Source: Candidatus Thorarchaeota archaeon | GTDB taxonomy: Archaea > Asgardarchaeota > Thorarchaeia > Thorarchaeales > Thorarchaeaceae | Length of the DNA: 64,000 nt | Direction: 5' to 3' | NCBI GenBank assembly: GCA_018335335.1 | Contig: JAGXKG010000002.1 | Span: 23,239-87,238, forward strand | Part shown: positions 18,614-27,327 of the stretch, piece by piece | Layout: each line of letters opens with the position of its first letter | How positions within the stretch are numbered: the first letter of the stretch is position 1 | Notes under the pieces: model-generated | The model's database searches: none | Seen by the model: the letters and a program-made list of their open reading frames with translations, nothing else | What the model was told of the DNA's origin: nothing | Translations under genes and position numbers: made by a program

Positions 18614-19735
18614 ATGGTAAAGACGACTCTCAGTGTAATAAAGGCCGATATAGGCTCACTGGCTGGACATGTTATAGTGCCTGATTTTCTAATGGAGATT
18701 GCTCGTAAATCTCTGAAAGAGGGCGTTGAAGACGGGATAATCAACGATTACTATGTTACTCATGCAGGTGACGACTTGGAACTCATTATGACCCATGATA
18801 AGGGGGAGGATAATGAGGAAGTTCATGAACTTGCATGGAACACTTTCATGAAAGGTACAAAAGAAGCCAGGAAACGGAAAATCTATGCCGCAGGGCAGGA
18901 TATGCTTGAAGACACTTTCAGTGGTAACGTCAAGGGTATGGGTCCTGGATCTGCAGAAATGACCATTGAAGAACGAAAATCTGATCCTTTTGGAATTTTC
19001 TGTGCTGATAAGACGGAACCTGGTGCTTTTAATCTGCCATTGTTCCGCATCTTTGCGGATCCGTTCAATACTGCAGGTTTGGTAATAGATCCCAGCTTCC
19101 ACGAGGGCTTCAGTTTTGTTGTTCAGGATATCAAAAAGGAGATACCCTGTTACCTTGAAATGAAATGCCCAGAGGAGATGTACGACCTTCTGGCTCTGTT
19201 AGGTAGCACCGGTCGGTATACTATCAAGAAAATCTACCGAAAGGACGGGATGCCTGCAGCTGCAGTAAGCACTGATAAACTGCATCAGATTGCAGGGAAG
19301 TACATAGGTAAGGACGATCCCGTAGCTATTGTTAGGGGTCATTCAGGTTTTCCAGCAATGGGTGAAATCCTGGAGGGCTTTACAATACCACACCTTGTAT
19401 CAGGTTGGATGCGAGGTTCTCATACTGGCCCCCTGATGCCAGTTAGTCTGGAGGATTCTCGATGCACACGTTTTGACGGTCCTCCGCGTGTAATCGGTTT
19501 AGGTTTCCACGTAGCTAACGGCAAGTTGCTTGGTCCTGTTGACCTATTTGCAGATGTAGCATTCGATGTGACCCGAAAACGGGCAATGGATGCTGTCGAG
19601 TATCTCAGGAGACATGGCCCCTTTATGCCTCACCGGCTAGATGAGGGCGCGATGGAATACACAACCCTCCCTGGTGTCTTAGATAAATGTGAAAGCCGTT
19701 TCACTGAAGAAGAAATACGTCCAGAAAAGGAATAG
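18614..19735 (+). CDS. fbp: Bifunctional fructose-1,6-bisphosphate aldolase/phosphatase
   Basis: 373-residue archaeal type V FBPase (FBPA/P), a gluconeogenic enzyme that condenses triose phosphates and dephosphorylates the product to fructose 6-phosphate. The start TLSVIKADIGSLAGHV, with the metal-binding aspartate, the THAGDDLELIMTHD region, the FCADKTEPGAFNLP metal/active-site region and the late RGSHTGPLMP match the family closely along its whole length. GGAG lies nine bases before ATG 18614. Together with the adjacent class I aldolase and TIM at 22.3 kb, it covers the triose/hexose junction. A strong hairpin terminator follows. Confidence 0.95.
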   Translation: MVKTTLSVIKADIGSLAGHVIVPDFLMEIARKSLKEGVEDGIINDYYVTHAGDDLELIMTHDKGEDNEEVHELAWNTFMKGTKEARKRKIYAAGQDMLEDTFSGNVKGMGPGSAEMTIEERKSDPFGIFCADKTEPGAFNLPLFRIFADPFNTAGLVIDPSFHEGFSFVVQDIKKEIPCYLEMKCPEEMYDLLALLGSTGRYTIKKIYRKDGMPAAAVSTDKLHQIAGKYIGKDDPVAIVRGHSGFPAMGEILEGFTIPHLVSGWMRGSHTGPLMPVSLEDSRCTRFDGPPRVIGLGFHVANGKLLGPVDLFADVAFDVTRKRAMDAVEYLRRHGPFMPHRLDEGAMEYTTLPGVLDKCESRFTEEEIRPEKE

Positions 19736-19751
19736 TTAGTTTACCTTGTTC

Positions 19752-19800
19752 TTGGACTCGAGGGCCCTCTTACGGGCCCTGGTCCAATTTTATTGTTTCT
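19752..19800. terminator. Strong hairpin terminator between convergent fbp and parvulin genes
   Basis: The stem is TTGGAC/GTCCAA plus AGGGCCC/GGGCCCT, with a three-against-one-base bulge and a TCTTAC loop (19752-19787). A T-rich tract (TTTTATTGTTTCT) follows on the plus strand. It sits just after the fbp stop and before the end of the convergent gene. Confidence 0.6.
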
Positions 19801-19818
19801 CTATTAATGGCTATGGGC

Positions 19819-20103
19819 CTAGCCAGTCCGCTTTATTATGTGATATCCGAATTTCGTCTTAACTGGTTCCTGTGTCATAGCACCAACAGAGAGATTGTAT
19901 GTTGCTTGCTCAAATGGTTTCACCATTTGCCCTCTTGCGAAGTATCCGAGATCGCCGCCCTTTTTTCTGCTTGGGCATTCGCTATGTTCCTTTGCCATCT
20001 TCTTGAAACTAGCGCCCTCCTTGATTTTGTTTATGATTTCAAGAGCTTTGCTATGCTTATCAACAAGAATGTGGCTTGCTCTGACTTTTCCTTGATTTCC
20101 CAT
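19819..20103 (-). CDS. Parvulin-type peptidyl-prolyl cis-trans isomerase
   Basis: 94-residue single-domain parvulin that catalyses cis/trans isomerisation before proline. The entire fold is visible: VRASHILV, the [26 protein letters not shown] active-site strand and loop (split here as [12 protein letters not shown] then [12 protein letters not shown]), and the closing [12 protein letters not shown]. No signal peptide is present, so it acts in the cytoplasm. ATG 20103 has GGTGAT upstream. Confidence 0.95.
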   Translation of the reverse strand: MGNQGKVRASHILVDKHSKALEIINKIKEGASFKKMAKEHSECPSRKKGGDLGYFARGQMVKPFEQATYNLSVGAMTQEPVKTKFGYHIIKRTG

Positions 20104-20295
20104 TTATATCACCATCTATCCTGTTTTCCGTGACTCCCTTCCCTCTATAAGTTCTTGTTTTCGAAGAAGAACTTGCTGCGGTTTTTGCTGTTAATGTATC
20201 TCTGAAGCTACGTATTTCGTTAAAAGCAAATATTAATCACCGTTAACACCGTAAATATCAATTGGGTATCCAAAATTCAGATTGATTCATTTCAG

Positions 20296-21168
20296 ATGTT
20301 TGTAGAATTCATAGCTTCACTTCTTCAGCCATTCGGGTTGGATCCCTATGCACAATACATAGCCATTGTGCCATTTTTGATAATACTCTATATTGTCTAT
20401 CTTATTGTTGCACGTTCAATTCGGATGTCATTCCACAGGGCTGGTTTACCACGGGAAGCTACTACAGGCGTAATATTCATTGTTCGTCTAATCTTCTTCG
20501 GAATTGCGGTTATTGCGGCTTTGACAATAACAGAGATAGTAGCTGGTGAGGGAGTTGTTGCCTTTGGTGCCCTAACAGGTACAGCTGTGGGTCTTGCCTT
20601 TTCAAGGTCATTAAGCAACATGGTTAGTGGCCTCTATGTATTTGCTTCGCGCCCGTTCCGCATTGGTGACTACATCAGAATTGGCTCAGTTGAAGGAATT
20701 GTCCGTGATATTACTCTCAATTACACGAAAATAGTGAAACCCGATTATACGATTGAGGCAATTCCTAATTCAGATATTGTTGAAGAGAAATTGGTGAATT
20801 TCCGCATCAGGATTGATCAGTATTTGAACCTTAGAGGAATGAAGAAAGAGCAAGAAATAACAGAAGAAGGCCGGCTTTCGAGCGCGATGAACAAATTCAA
20901 AAAGTTGACGACTGGAGAAGAAATATATCGCTACACGTTTGAGATATTTGCACATCGAGCCTATGATGTGGGTGAAGCTCGAGAAAGCATGAGGCGCGTT
21001 GTCCAAGAGTGGGAAAACCGTTTCCTTAATCCGCCAGAGATGTTTTACAGCACAAATGATTACAATGGCACAAGATTCGGTTTTGCTATCATTGTGGATG
21101 ATCCTAAGAAGATACTTGAAGATGGTGCTGATTTCCAAGAAGCACTAGTAAAGTCATTTCAAGGTTAA
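20296..21168 (+). CDS. MscS-family mechanosensitive ion channel
   Basis: 290-residue small-conductance mechanosensitive channel homologue. Three helices (about residues 15-38, 52-77 and 82-108) end in the glycine/alanine-rich pore helix, followed by the beta domain with RPFRIGDYIRIG and VEGIVRDITLNYTKI, then IPNSDI, which is the family hallmark. The C-terminal alpha/beta domain is shorter or more divergent than in bacterial MscS. It probably relieves osmotic stress. ATG 20296 follows an AT-rich promoter-like region with two CGTTAA copies at 20218-20250. Confidence 0.9.
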   Translation: MFVEFIASLLQPFGLDPYAQYIAIVPFLIILYIVYLIVARSIRMSFHRAGLPREATTGVIFIVRLIFFGIAVIAALTITEIVAGEGVVAFGALTGTAVGLAFSRSLSNMVSGLYVFASRPFRIGDYIRIGSVEGIVRDITLNYTKIVKPDYTIEAIPNSDIVEEKLVNFRIRIDQYLNLRGMKKEQEITEEGRLSSAMNKFKKLTTGEEIYRYTFEIFAHRAYDVGEARESMRRVVQEWENRFLNPPEMFYSTNDYNGTRFGFAIIVDDPKKILEDGADFQEALVKSFQG

Positions 21169-21280
21169 GCGCAAGGCTATTGGAGGGGATATGTGTTCCT
21201 AAGTGAGTAATATCCCCATTGTAACCTGAGTGAGACACCAATTCATTATCTGGTTTACCTCACACTTCAAACGAACCAAG

Positions 21281-21502
21281 ATGAAAGTCGTGACGATTTG
21301 CTTGCCAAAGAGGTACGTTTCAGGTATTGAGGACTTGGTAGAACAGAGCAAATATCCTAATCGATCTGAAGCAATACGAATCGCAATCCGGGATATGCTT
21401 GTTGATGAATTGTGGGGGTCTCGAACACAAAAACGTCCTTCTGTACCTCTTGTTTCGCAACTAAAGGAGACATCTCCTCCGGAAGAATCAACCCCTCCGT
21501 AA
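21281..21502 (+). CDS. Ribbon-helix-helix transcriptional regulator
   Basis: 73-residue RHH protein. The DNA-contacting strand (VVTICLPK) is followed by two helices ending with PNRSEAIRIAIRDML, the classical MetJ/Arc/CopG signature, and then a proline-rich tail. ATG 21281 is chosen because the motif begins there; an upstream in-frame ATG at 21230 adds 17 residues without family resemblance. The core resembles short archaeal RHH regulators such as CdrS, which control cell-division genes in haloarchaea, but no division gene is adjacent. It lies 80 bases before the acidic protein gene. Confidence 0.85.
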   Translation: MKVVTICLPKRYVSGIEDLVEQSKYPNRSEAIRIAIRDMLVDELWGSRTQKRPSVPLVSQLKETSPPEESTPP

Positions 21503-21584
21503 TATCCCCAAGCTATCTTTTTTAGTAGTCTAGTAAGAGTGTTGCTTGAGTGCCTATCTAACTCAAGATGAACTTAGGAGAATT

Positions 21585-22169
21585 ATGAACATGGTTATGG
21601 ATCGCATCAAGAAAATCCTCGGCAAAGAAGAAGAGGAAGAAGTCGAACCTGAAGCTGAAGCCGAACCTGAAGTAGCAGAAGAATCCCCTACCGAAGATGA
21701 GGCCGAAGAAGAGGCTGAATTTGAGGAAGAAGAAGCTGTGGAGAAACCCCCTGCTCGTGGAAAAAGCACTATTCCATATCATGATACATTTCAGAAAAGA
21801 TTGGAATTCCTATTTGATAACGAGGAAACTGCGGGAGAAATGAAGGCTCCAGATGAATTCTCGCTGGAGTTCATGGTTATGGGTGAACGATTCAATGTAA
21901 CAAAGGACTCTATGGGTCCTGTTGAGATTGAGTCTGGAACTACCTCTGGTGAAGATGTATTCATTCGAATGTCAAACACCGTAGCGAAAAACCTGCTTGA
22001 TGCTGCTTCCTTTGATGAATTCTCAGAAATCTACATGCAGTATTACCGAGAATCGGAATCTGACAAGTACGTGAAAATCGACCTTCGTAAACCCATTGAG
22101 GAATTGAATAAGCGAGGTTATGTTAGAGTACCCATTTTACGGCTCTTAGTTGGTCAGGTCCGTCCCTGA
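21585..22169 (+). CDS. Hypothetical protein with long acidic linker and SCP2-like C-terminal domain
   Basis: About 195 residues. A short N-terminal amphipathic helix (MVMDRIKKILG) is followed by some 50 residues that are almost all Glu/Pro/Ala and then a globular alpha/beta domain of about 110 residues. The globular part (DVFIRMSNTVAKNLLDAASFDEF) weakly resembles SCP2-like lipid-binding domains; this is a suggestion only. ATG 21585 or 21591, just after AGGAG, is preferred over TTG 21546. The product is cytoplasmic, with no signal peptide, and a role with the RHH neighbour is unproven. Confidence 0.72.
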   Translation: MNMVMDRIKKILGKEEEEEVEPEAEAEPEVAEESPTEDEAEEEAEFEEEEAVEKPPARGKSTIPYHDTFQKRLEFLFDNEETAGEMKAPDEFSLEFMVMGERFNVTKDSMGPVEIESGTTSGEDVFIRMSNTVAKNLLDAASFDEFSEIYMQYYRESESDKYVKIDLRKPIEELNKRGYVRVPILRLLVGQVRP

Positions 22170-22255
22170 TAGATGATTTGGCTACAATTAATCATAGGCA
22201 CTTATTAGGCTGGGAGACACTACTTCATTTACACCTAATGGTGGGAACGTAGAAA

Positions 22256-22936
22256 ATGAAGGATATCAATTTACCAGCTATTGTGATTAACTTCAAAACA
22301 TATCCACAAGCCAACGGTGAAAGAGCTGTTTTGTTGTCACAGGCTTGTGAACGAGTCGCAAAGGAATACGACGTTTCTGTTATAGTTGCCCCCCAGGTTA
22401 CGGATCTCTATAGGGTCAGCAGGGCTGTGGATATTCCTGTGTTCTCACAGCATATGGATCCTGGATCTCCTGGTCGCTTTACTGGTCACGTTCTTGGTGA
22501 TGCACTTGTAGAGTCAGGTTGCTCTGGAACGATACTCAATCATTCTGAAAACAGAATGGAACTAGCCGATATCGAGGCTGCTATCCAGACTGCTGAAGAG
22601 CACCATCTGTATACTATCATATGTACGAACAATCCAGCTGTGAGCGTTGCTGCATCGGCCCTCAATCCTTCAGCTGTCGCAGTTGAGCCTCCCGAACTCA
22701 TAGGAACTGGTATCTCGGTTTCTCAAGCTCAGCCAGAAATCATAAGCGGTACTGTTGAAAAAATCCGTGTAGTGAATGAAGAAGTCGATATCTTATGTGG
22801 AGCTGGCATATCAAGTGGTGATGATGTTGAGGCTGCACTTGATCTTGGAGCACAGGGAGTTCTACTTGCATCGGCAGTTGCCAAGGCGGAAGAACCAGTC
22901 GAGGTTCTAAGAGACCTTGCTCAGCCAATCGCCTGA
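22256..22936 (+). CDS. tpiA: Triosephosphate isomerase
   Basis: 226-residue archaeal-type TIM, interconverting dihydroxyacetone phosphate and glyceraldehyde 3-phosphate. Catalytic residues are visible: Asn/Lys in VINFKTYPQ, His in LNHSENR and Glu in AVEPPELIGTG, with phosphate-gripper GAGISSGDD. The length is as expected for the shorter archaeal enzymes. ATG 22256 follows GGTGGGAACGTAGAAA. Confidence 0.96.
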   Translation: MKDINLPAIVINFKTYPQANGERAVLLSQACERVAKEYDVSVIVAPQVTDLYRVSRAVDIPVFSQHMDPGSPGRFTGHVLGDALVESGCSGTILNHSENRMELADIEAAIQTAEEHHLYTIICTNNPAVSVAASALNPSAVAVEPPELIGTGISVSQAQPEIISGTVEKIRVVNEEVDILCGAGISSGDDVEAALDLGAQGVLLASAVAKAEEPVEVLRDLAQPIA

Positions 22937-22993
22937 GCGTCTATTTCGTTTGATTTTTCAGGTATCTGAACCATTACAAAAACGGCGATATTA

Positions 22994-23878
22994 TTGAAAG
23001 TCGACCTTGAATGTGCTCATTGTCTTATTGAACGAGCAGTAAACCAAGCTAAGCTTGCTACTGATGATCCCCAAAAACAAATGGAAGTCGTAACAAAAGT
23101 CACCGAACTGTTCGGTAGAGAGCTAGACGAGAATTCAGTTCCAAGTCACATTGGTACAGACCGAGACTTGCTTGTCCAAGAGATAACGGGAAGGGATCCG
23201 TACGTACATCTCAAAGAAGAATCCAATGAACTAGCCCTTGAGCTATTCCCAACGCTTCGGAGTCTAGTACATGAACAGACTGATTCTGATTCTAGATTCA
23301 GAAAAGCTGCGCTTATTGCCGCAGCAGCTAATGCCATTGAGTTTGATGTTTCGGGGCGGGAATTCGACTTGGAGACTCTCCGAGAATTGGTCGCTGATGT
23401 AGAATCTGGTTTGGCTATTGATGAGGTCAGTGAATTCTACAAAATGTGTCACGAGGTCGGCGAAGTTGTATATTTGATGGACAATGCTGGCGAAGTTGTC
23501 TTGGATATGGTACTTATTGAACAAATTCAGAACATCGGACCAGAAGTGGTTGCAGTTGTTAAAGGTGGGCCGATTCTTAATGATGCTACTATGACTGATG
23601 CGGAAGCAGTTGGACTAGATGAATGTGCTGACCAGGTGGTAGATACCGGAGCTCCAGCTATAGGCGTCAATCTAGATCGTGATTCAGACGATTTCAAGCA
23701 ATTGCTGTTTTCAGCCGAATTGATTGTGGCCAAAGGAATGGGCAACTATGAGAGCATGACAGAATTTGATACGAGTGAGCTGTGTCCTGTAGTACATATA
23801 ATGCGAACCAAGTGTTGGCCTGTAGCTCGTCATGTTGGTGTAGATCGTTACAAGAATATTGTTCTGATTCGAACTTAG
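22994..23878 (+). CDS. DUF89/ARMT1-like damage-control phosphatase (subfamily I)
   Basis: 294-residue metal-dependent phosphatase of the DUF89 superfamily. The N-terminal CAHCLIERA motif marks the archaeal subfamily. The active-site motifs MDNAGEVVLD, KGGPILNDAT and KGMGNYES are intact. Known members hydrolyse phosphorylated metabolites or sugar phosphates, often as clean-up enzymes; the substrate here is not determined. It starts with TTG 22994. It is convergent with the Nif3-like gene, two bases apart. Confidence 0.9.
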   Translation: MKVDLECAHCLIERAVNQAKLATDDPQKQMEVVTKVTELFGRELDENSVPSHIGTDRDLLVQEITGRDPYVHLKEESNELALELFPTLRSLVHEQTDSDSRFRKAALIAAAANAIEFDVSGREFDLETLRELVADVESGLAIDEVSEFYKMCHEVGEVVYLMDNAGEVVLDMVLIEQIQNIGPEVVAVVKGGPILNDATMTDAEAVGLDECADQVVDTGAPAIGVNLDRDSDDFKQLLFSAELIVAKGMGNYESMTEFDTSELCPVVHIMRTKCWPVARHVGVDRYKNIVLIRT

Positions 23879-23880
23879 AC

Positions 23881-24705
23881 CTACATGTCTCTATCAAAAC
23901 AGAATGTTCTGCTGTATGGTTTGGCTTCTACATAGAACACCTTCAATTCCGGGAATTCTAGATTGAGATAGTTGTTGAGTCGTTCCATACCCGGATTCTC
24001 CGTAGAAAGCGAACCTAATTCTAGCAGATTACAGCCGCGTTCGTTTGCTATGATTCTCGTTTGCGGTGTTGCATCCCCCGTCACGATTGTCCGTGCCTCC
24101 TTCTCTAGGGCACTTAGGATTTCGTTTTTTGAAATCAAACTACCTGGAAAAACCAGTACTTTCTCCACTTCTTGGTCGAGCTGACCTGTGAACTTAATTG
24201 AACTGAGGTTCATCTTATCTGCCACGTAGTTGAGAAATCGCGAGTGATTCATCGGCTCAGTGGTCTTGACTATGCGGCCTGCTGGAACTAATGATTCATG
24301 TTCTCCCTTTGTCATAAACTGTTGTTTATGTGTCAACCCCAGTCGCTCTACAAGTGCATCGCTGAGCCCGTTTTCAGCCCCTGTCCAAGCGGAGCTCATG
24401 ACATATGTTGATATGTAATTCTTACTCAGTAATCGCACTCGGTCAAGATCCCACCCACTAAGGTGTTTTTTCGGCGCGGCGAAAATTGGTCTATTTGATA
24501 TCAAGAGGTTTGCTTTTTGCTGTGTAGCACTAGTCACTACTCTTGCAGACGGATAAGATGCTACCAAAACCCGATTCACGGTAGTTTTGATTTGATCGGA
24601 TGTAGATTGAGGCCCTATTTCAACGTAGCTTTTCCGCTTTGCAAAAGCAAGTCTGTTTGGAGCTATGTCTTCTAGATATTGGACTATATCAAACAGAGTA
24701 ACCAT
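23881..24705 (-). CDS. Nif3-like protein lacking the family's metal ligands
   Basis: 274-residue NIF3/YbgI-fold protein. The framework is recognisable (NLLISNRPIF, then NGLSDALVERLGL, and the late VTGDATPQ and LELGSLSTEN). The residues that normally form the dinuclear metal centre are altered: the HHP motif reads NRP, HTNLD reads SSAWT, the late SHH reads TPQ, and GHYxTE reads GSLSTE. Only the glutamate seems kept. It is therefore probably not a metal hydrolase; it may be a structural or binding homologue. It starts at ATG 24705. Confidence 0.78.
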   Translation of the reverse strand: MVTLFDIVQYLEDIAPNRLAFAKRKSYVEIGPQSTSDQIKTTVNRVLVASYPSARVVTSATQQKANLLISNRPIFAAPKKHLSGWDLDRVRLLSKNYISTYVMSSAWTGAENGLSDALVERLGLTHKQQFMTKGEHESLVPAGRIVKTTEPMNHSRFLNYVADKMNLSSIKFTGQLDQEVEKVLVFPGSLISKNEILSALEKEARTIVTGDATPQTRIIANERGCNLLELGSLSTENPGMERLNNYLNLEFPELKVFYVEAKPYSRTFCFDRDM

Positions 24706-24741
24706 CTTCTCTCTCCTTAGCTTTTTTCATGTTGAGTGATT

Positions 24742-24773
24742 GGCTGGGACGCATCAGGAACTACATCCCAGCC
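24742..24773. terminator. 8-bp hairpin between PHP surface-protein gene and Nif3-like gene
   Basis: Perfect arms GGCTGGGA and TCCCAGCC with a 16-base loop lie 9 bases past the stop of the minus-strand PHP surface protein. There is no T-run, so it may act as a processing or stability element instead. Confidence 0.42.
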
Positions 24774-24781
24774 GTATCAGA

Positions 24782-27208
24782 TTACATCATCCCTTTCTTC
24801 CGCATAACGACCAAGATAACTGCAATAATCGCGACTCCACTTATAGCTATTGCAGTAAATACCAGAGGATTAAGAATTCCGGGTGAAATAGGCGGGGTCT
24901 CTCCGGTGACTGTAATCGTCTTGCTTTCAAGGATGAACGTATTGCCAAGTTTATCTCCAACAGATACTTGGATAGTTACATTCGTCCCATTGGAGTATGG
25001 ACCGATTTCAGCCTCATACTTACCACCCACATATTCCATCGATATTGCGTTCTCTGTTTCGTCTACTGAATAAGTCAGGTTTACGGTTGAAATCAAAGAT
25101 TTGCTCCCGATATCCTGTGGGAGCTCGACGATCAACATCAATCCTTCATCGGCAGACTCGACTGAAGAGGTAACGCTATCAATTATACCTCCAGTCAATA
25201 GAGTGACAGGTTTCAAACTCTCAGTCGTGTTGAAGTCCTTGAGGTTGAAAACAATTTTCGTATATCCATAGCTACCGGTTTGAGCATCAAAATCAACGGT
25301 TCCCGTAGTGCCAGCACCAGCAGCAAGAGCTCGCCAATCCTCTTCAAAACTCAAAGAAGTACTATCAAATGGAGTGACATTCAGTTCAACTCCGGTTTCA
25401 AGCCTGTTTGCCATGGATAAGCTTATTGTGGTCTCGCTACTTGGTTCAGAAACCCCAATACTCTGTGAGACCTCTAATGCAATGCCCGTGACTTCCTCAC
25501 TTATTGCATCTTCTGCATATGCTATGGCTCGTGATGGATTCCACCAATCTAATGCACTCTTTGCATGGTCAAGATAGAGCTGCGAAAGGGACACATTATA
25601 TCCGCCCCCCTCAAGAGTCTCAATTTGACTCTCCGCATTCTCAACAGTTGTTTTGGCCTCTTCCTGAATTGAGAGAAAACGGTCCACCCAGACACCCTGA
25701 CCGAAAACGAGATTGTTATACTTATCAAGAACAACTATTCTGCGATTCAGGACTGCATTTATGAGATCATCAGCTGTGATTGTACCCCCTGGCCCGCTGG
25801 GATTCTTTACAAACGCCACATTTCTGGTCAAACCGAGTTTCTTAGCAGAATGCCCATCCGAGGCTCCCATGAATGGCCAGAAATATGCTTGCTCTCCCAA
25901 CCCGTGGATGTATCCGGAGTTATCCACTTCGAATGCATCATAGCCGTAGTTTTCGAAGTTTTCCCACACTGCTGCATACGGGAATCCTATGGTTGGGTGA
26001 CAGAATACCGCTATGCCCCCTTGGGTATGTATGCCATCTACAGCTTCTTGTGTATTATCTGCATAGATCTGTTCGGTGAGTGGAAAGCCGACTGTATGTG
26101 GGATTGCAGACAACTCAGCTCCAATGAAAATCTCCGAATCTAGACCATATGTCTCTGTGAAATCTCTGACTGCTAGTGCTCCATAGATGCCATTAGTAGA
26201 GGGCTTATCATAGGAGTGGTCTGACATGACAAAGAAATCCTGATGGACCTCCAAGTTCCTGATTGCCATCTCACTAGGAGTATTCTGCCCATCGCTCGCA
26301 GTTGTGTGATCATGATATGCCCCATTGAAAATTTCATACTGCTCAATCTCTGTTTCGTTCAGGTCTGGTCCGTGGCCGATTCTGATAATTGCCCTCTCCG
26401 GCAGATTAACCGCTCTTTGCTCAGCCCCGACCAACCAATCGAAGATATTTACAGTTAGCTGTGAGTGGTCATCATCATTCACTTGCCACCCCACATTCTT
26501 TCTGTACTGCGTGAATGGAGCAAGAGCACCTATTGCCACTACTCTACCACTTCCATCTTCTGCAATGGCAAGCGCATCTCCAGAATCACTTGTTGCTAAT
26601 GAAGTAGCTGCACCACTAACCGAGAGCGGGCAGCCACTGAGCTGGTCTGCATTTGAATGGAATGAGTCGACATCTGTGGTTATCTGATGGTCCTCCATCT
26701 CCCCTTCACTTCTGAGTACGCGCCCTCGCCATCTTTCTGCATCAAACTCGATACCATACGTTGTGGAAACCGGATTCAGATTCTCGACACTGTATCCCCA
26801 GGACCCCTCAAGGGGCTCGACGCCAACCAGCAGTAATCCACCACCATTCTCAACAAAGGTATGAATAGCATCAACTTCCCCCGTTGTAAGAGCAATGTAC
26901 GGGAAGAATAGGGCTAGAACATCGTAATCATCAAGAAAACCACTATCAAGTGAACCATTCCAGTTCATGCTCACATTATATCCATGTTCGGAGAGTATCC
27001 AGCCAAACATGGATGCATTTCCCGGTGTCCACATCTCTGATGCGTTACCAGTATGTGACTCGTCAACTAGGACGTTCCCTCCACCAGAATTGGAGAGGGA
27101 ATTCCCCATGTCAGGCACATCTGATGTAGTCGATACATCATGCGCAATTGGTACCTGTAATGATAACATTAGAAGAAGAAAGAAACTTAGCAGAGCAATT
27201 TTTTTCAT
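24782..27208 (-). CDS. Secreted, membrane-anchored PHP-domain protein (CehA/McbA-like) with GIFT-like domain
   Basis: About 808 residues. An N-terminal signal peptide (KKIALLSFFLLLMLSLQ) leads to an alpha/beta domain (about residues 45-265) of the GATase/ThuA/GIFT kind with a NGGGLLLVG strand. A PHP metallohydrolase domain follows (YHDHTTASDGQ, VMSDHS, FCHPTIGFP, GASDGHS), then a helical region, beta-sandwich-like domains and a C-terminal helix (VFTAIAISGVAIIAVILVV) with a short basic tail. The whole enzyme is thus predicted to face outside. ATG 27208 is preferred over GTG 27214. A phosphodiester- or ester-hydrolysing role is likely from the domain, but the substrate is unknown. Confidence 0.88.
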   Translation of the reverse strand: MKKIALLSFFLLLMLSLQVPIAHDVSTTSDVPDMGNSLSNSGGGNVLVDESHTGNASEMWTPGNASMFGWILSEHGYNVSMNWNGSLDSGFLDDYDVLALFFPYIALTTGEVDAIHTFVENGGGLLLVGVEPLEGSWGYSVENLNPVSTTYGIEFDAERWRGRVLRSEGEMEDHQITTDVDSFHSNADQLSGCPLSVSGAATSLATSDSGDALAIAEDGSGRVVAIGALAPFTQYRKNVGWQVNDDDHSQLTVNIFDWLVGAEQRAVNLPERAIIRIGHGPDLNETEIEQYEIFNGAYHDHTTASDGQNTPSEMAIRNLEVHQDFFVMSDHSYDKPSTNGIYGALAVRDFTETYGLDSEIFIGAELSAIPHTVGFPLTEQIYADNTQEAVDGIHTQGGIAVFCHPTIGFPYAAVWENFENYGYDAFEVDNSGYIHGLGEQAYFWPFMGASDGHSAKKLGLTRNVAFVKNPSGPGGTITADDLINAVLNRRIVVLDKYNNLVFGQGVWVDRFLSIQEEAKTTVENAESQIETLEGGGYNVSLSQLYLDHAKSALDWWNPSRAIAYAEDAISEEVTGIALEVSQSIGVSEPSSETTISLSMANRLETGVELNVTPFDSTSLSFEEDWRALAAGAGTTGTVDFDAQTGSYGYTKIVFNLKDFNTTESLKPVTLLTGGIIDSVTSSVESADEGLMLIVELPQDIGSKSLISTVNLTYSVDETENAISMEYVGGKYEAEIGPYSNGTNVTIQVSVGDKLGNTFILESKTITVTGETPPISPGILNPLVFTAIAISGVAIIAVILVVMRKKGMM

Positions 27209-27327
27209 AAGCACTCAACCAATTAGATATTTACACTTGTCCTACATAAGATGTTTCATTTAGACAGAGTGTCAATTGGCTGAGAACCTTGTGGATGAGG
27301 ATTTGTGGCTAGCAATAAATTGGGGCT

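Noticed and set aside
21600..21760. GAA/GAG-rich stretch as a possible tandem repeat or CRISPR-like element
   Set aside because: It is coding low-complexity for Glu/Ala/Pro, not a set of spaced direct repeats.
21558..21782. Phe/Ser-rich minus-strand ORFs over the acidic linker gene
   Set aside because: They are antisense readings of the GAA/GAG-rich repeat, and no promoter or ribosome binding site is present.
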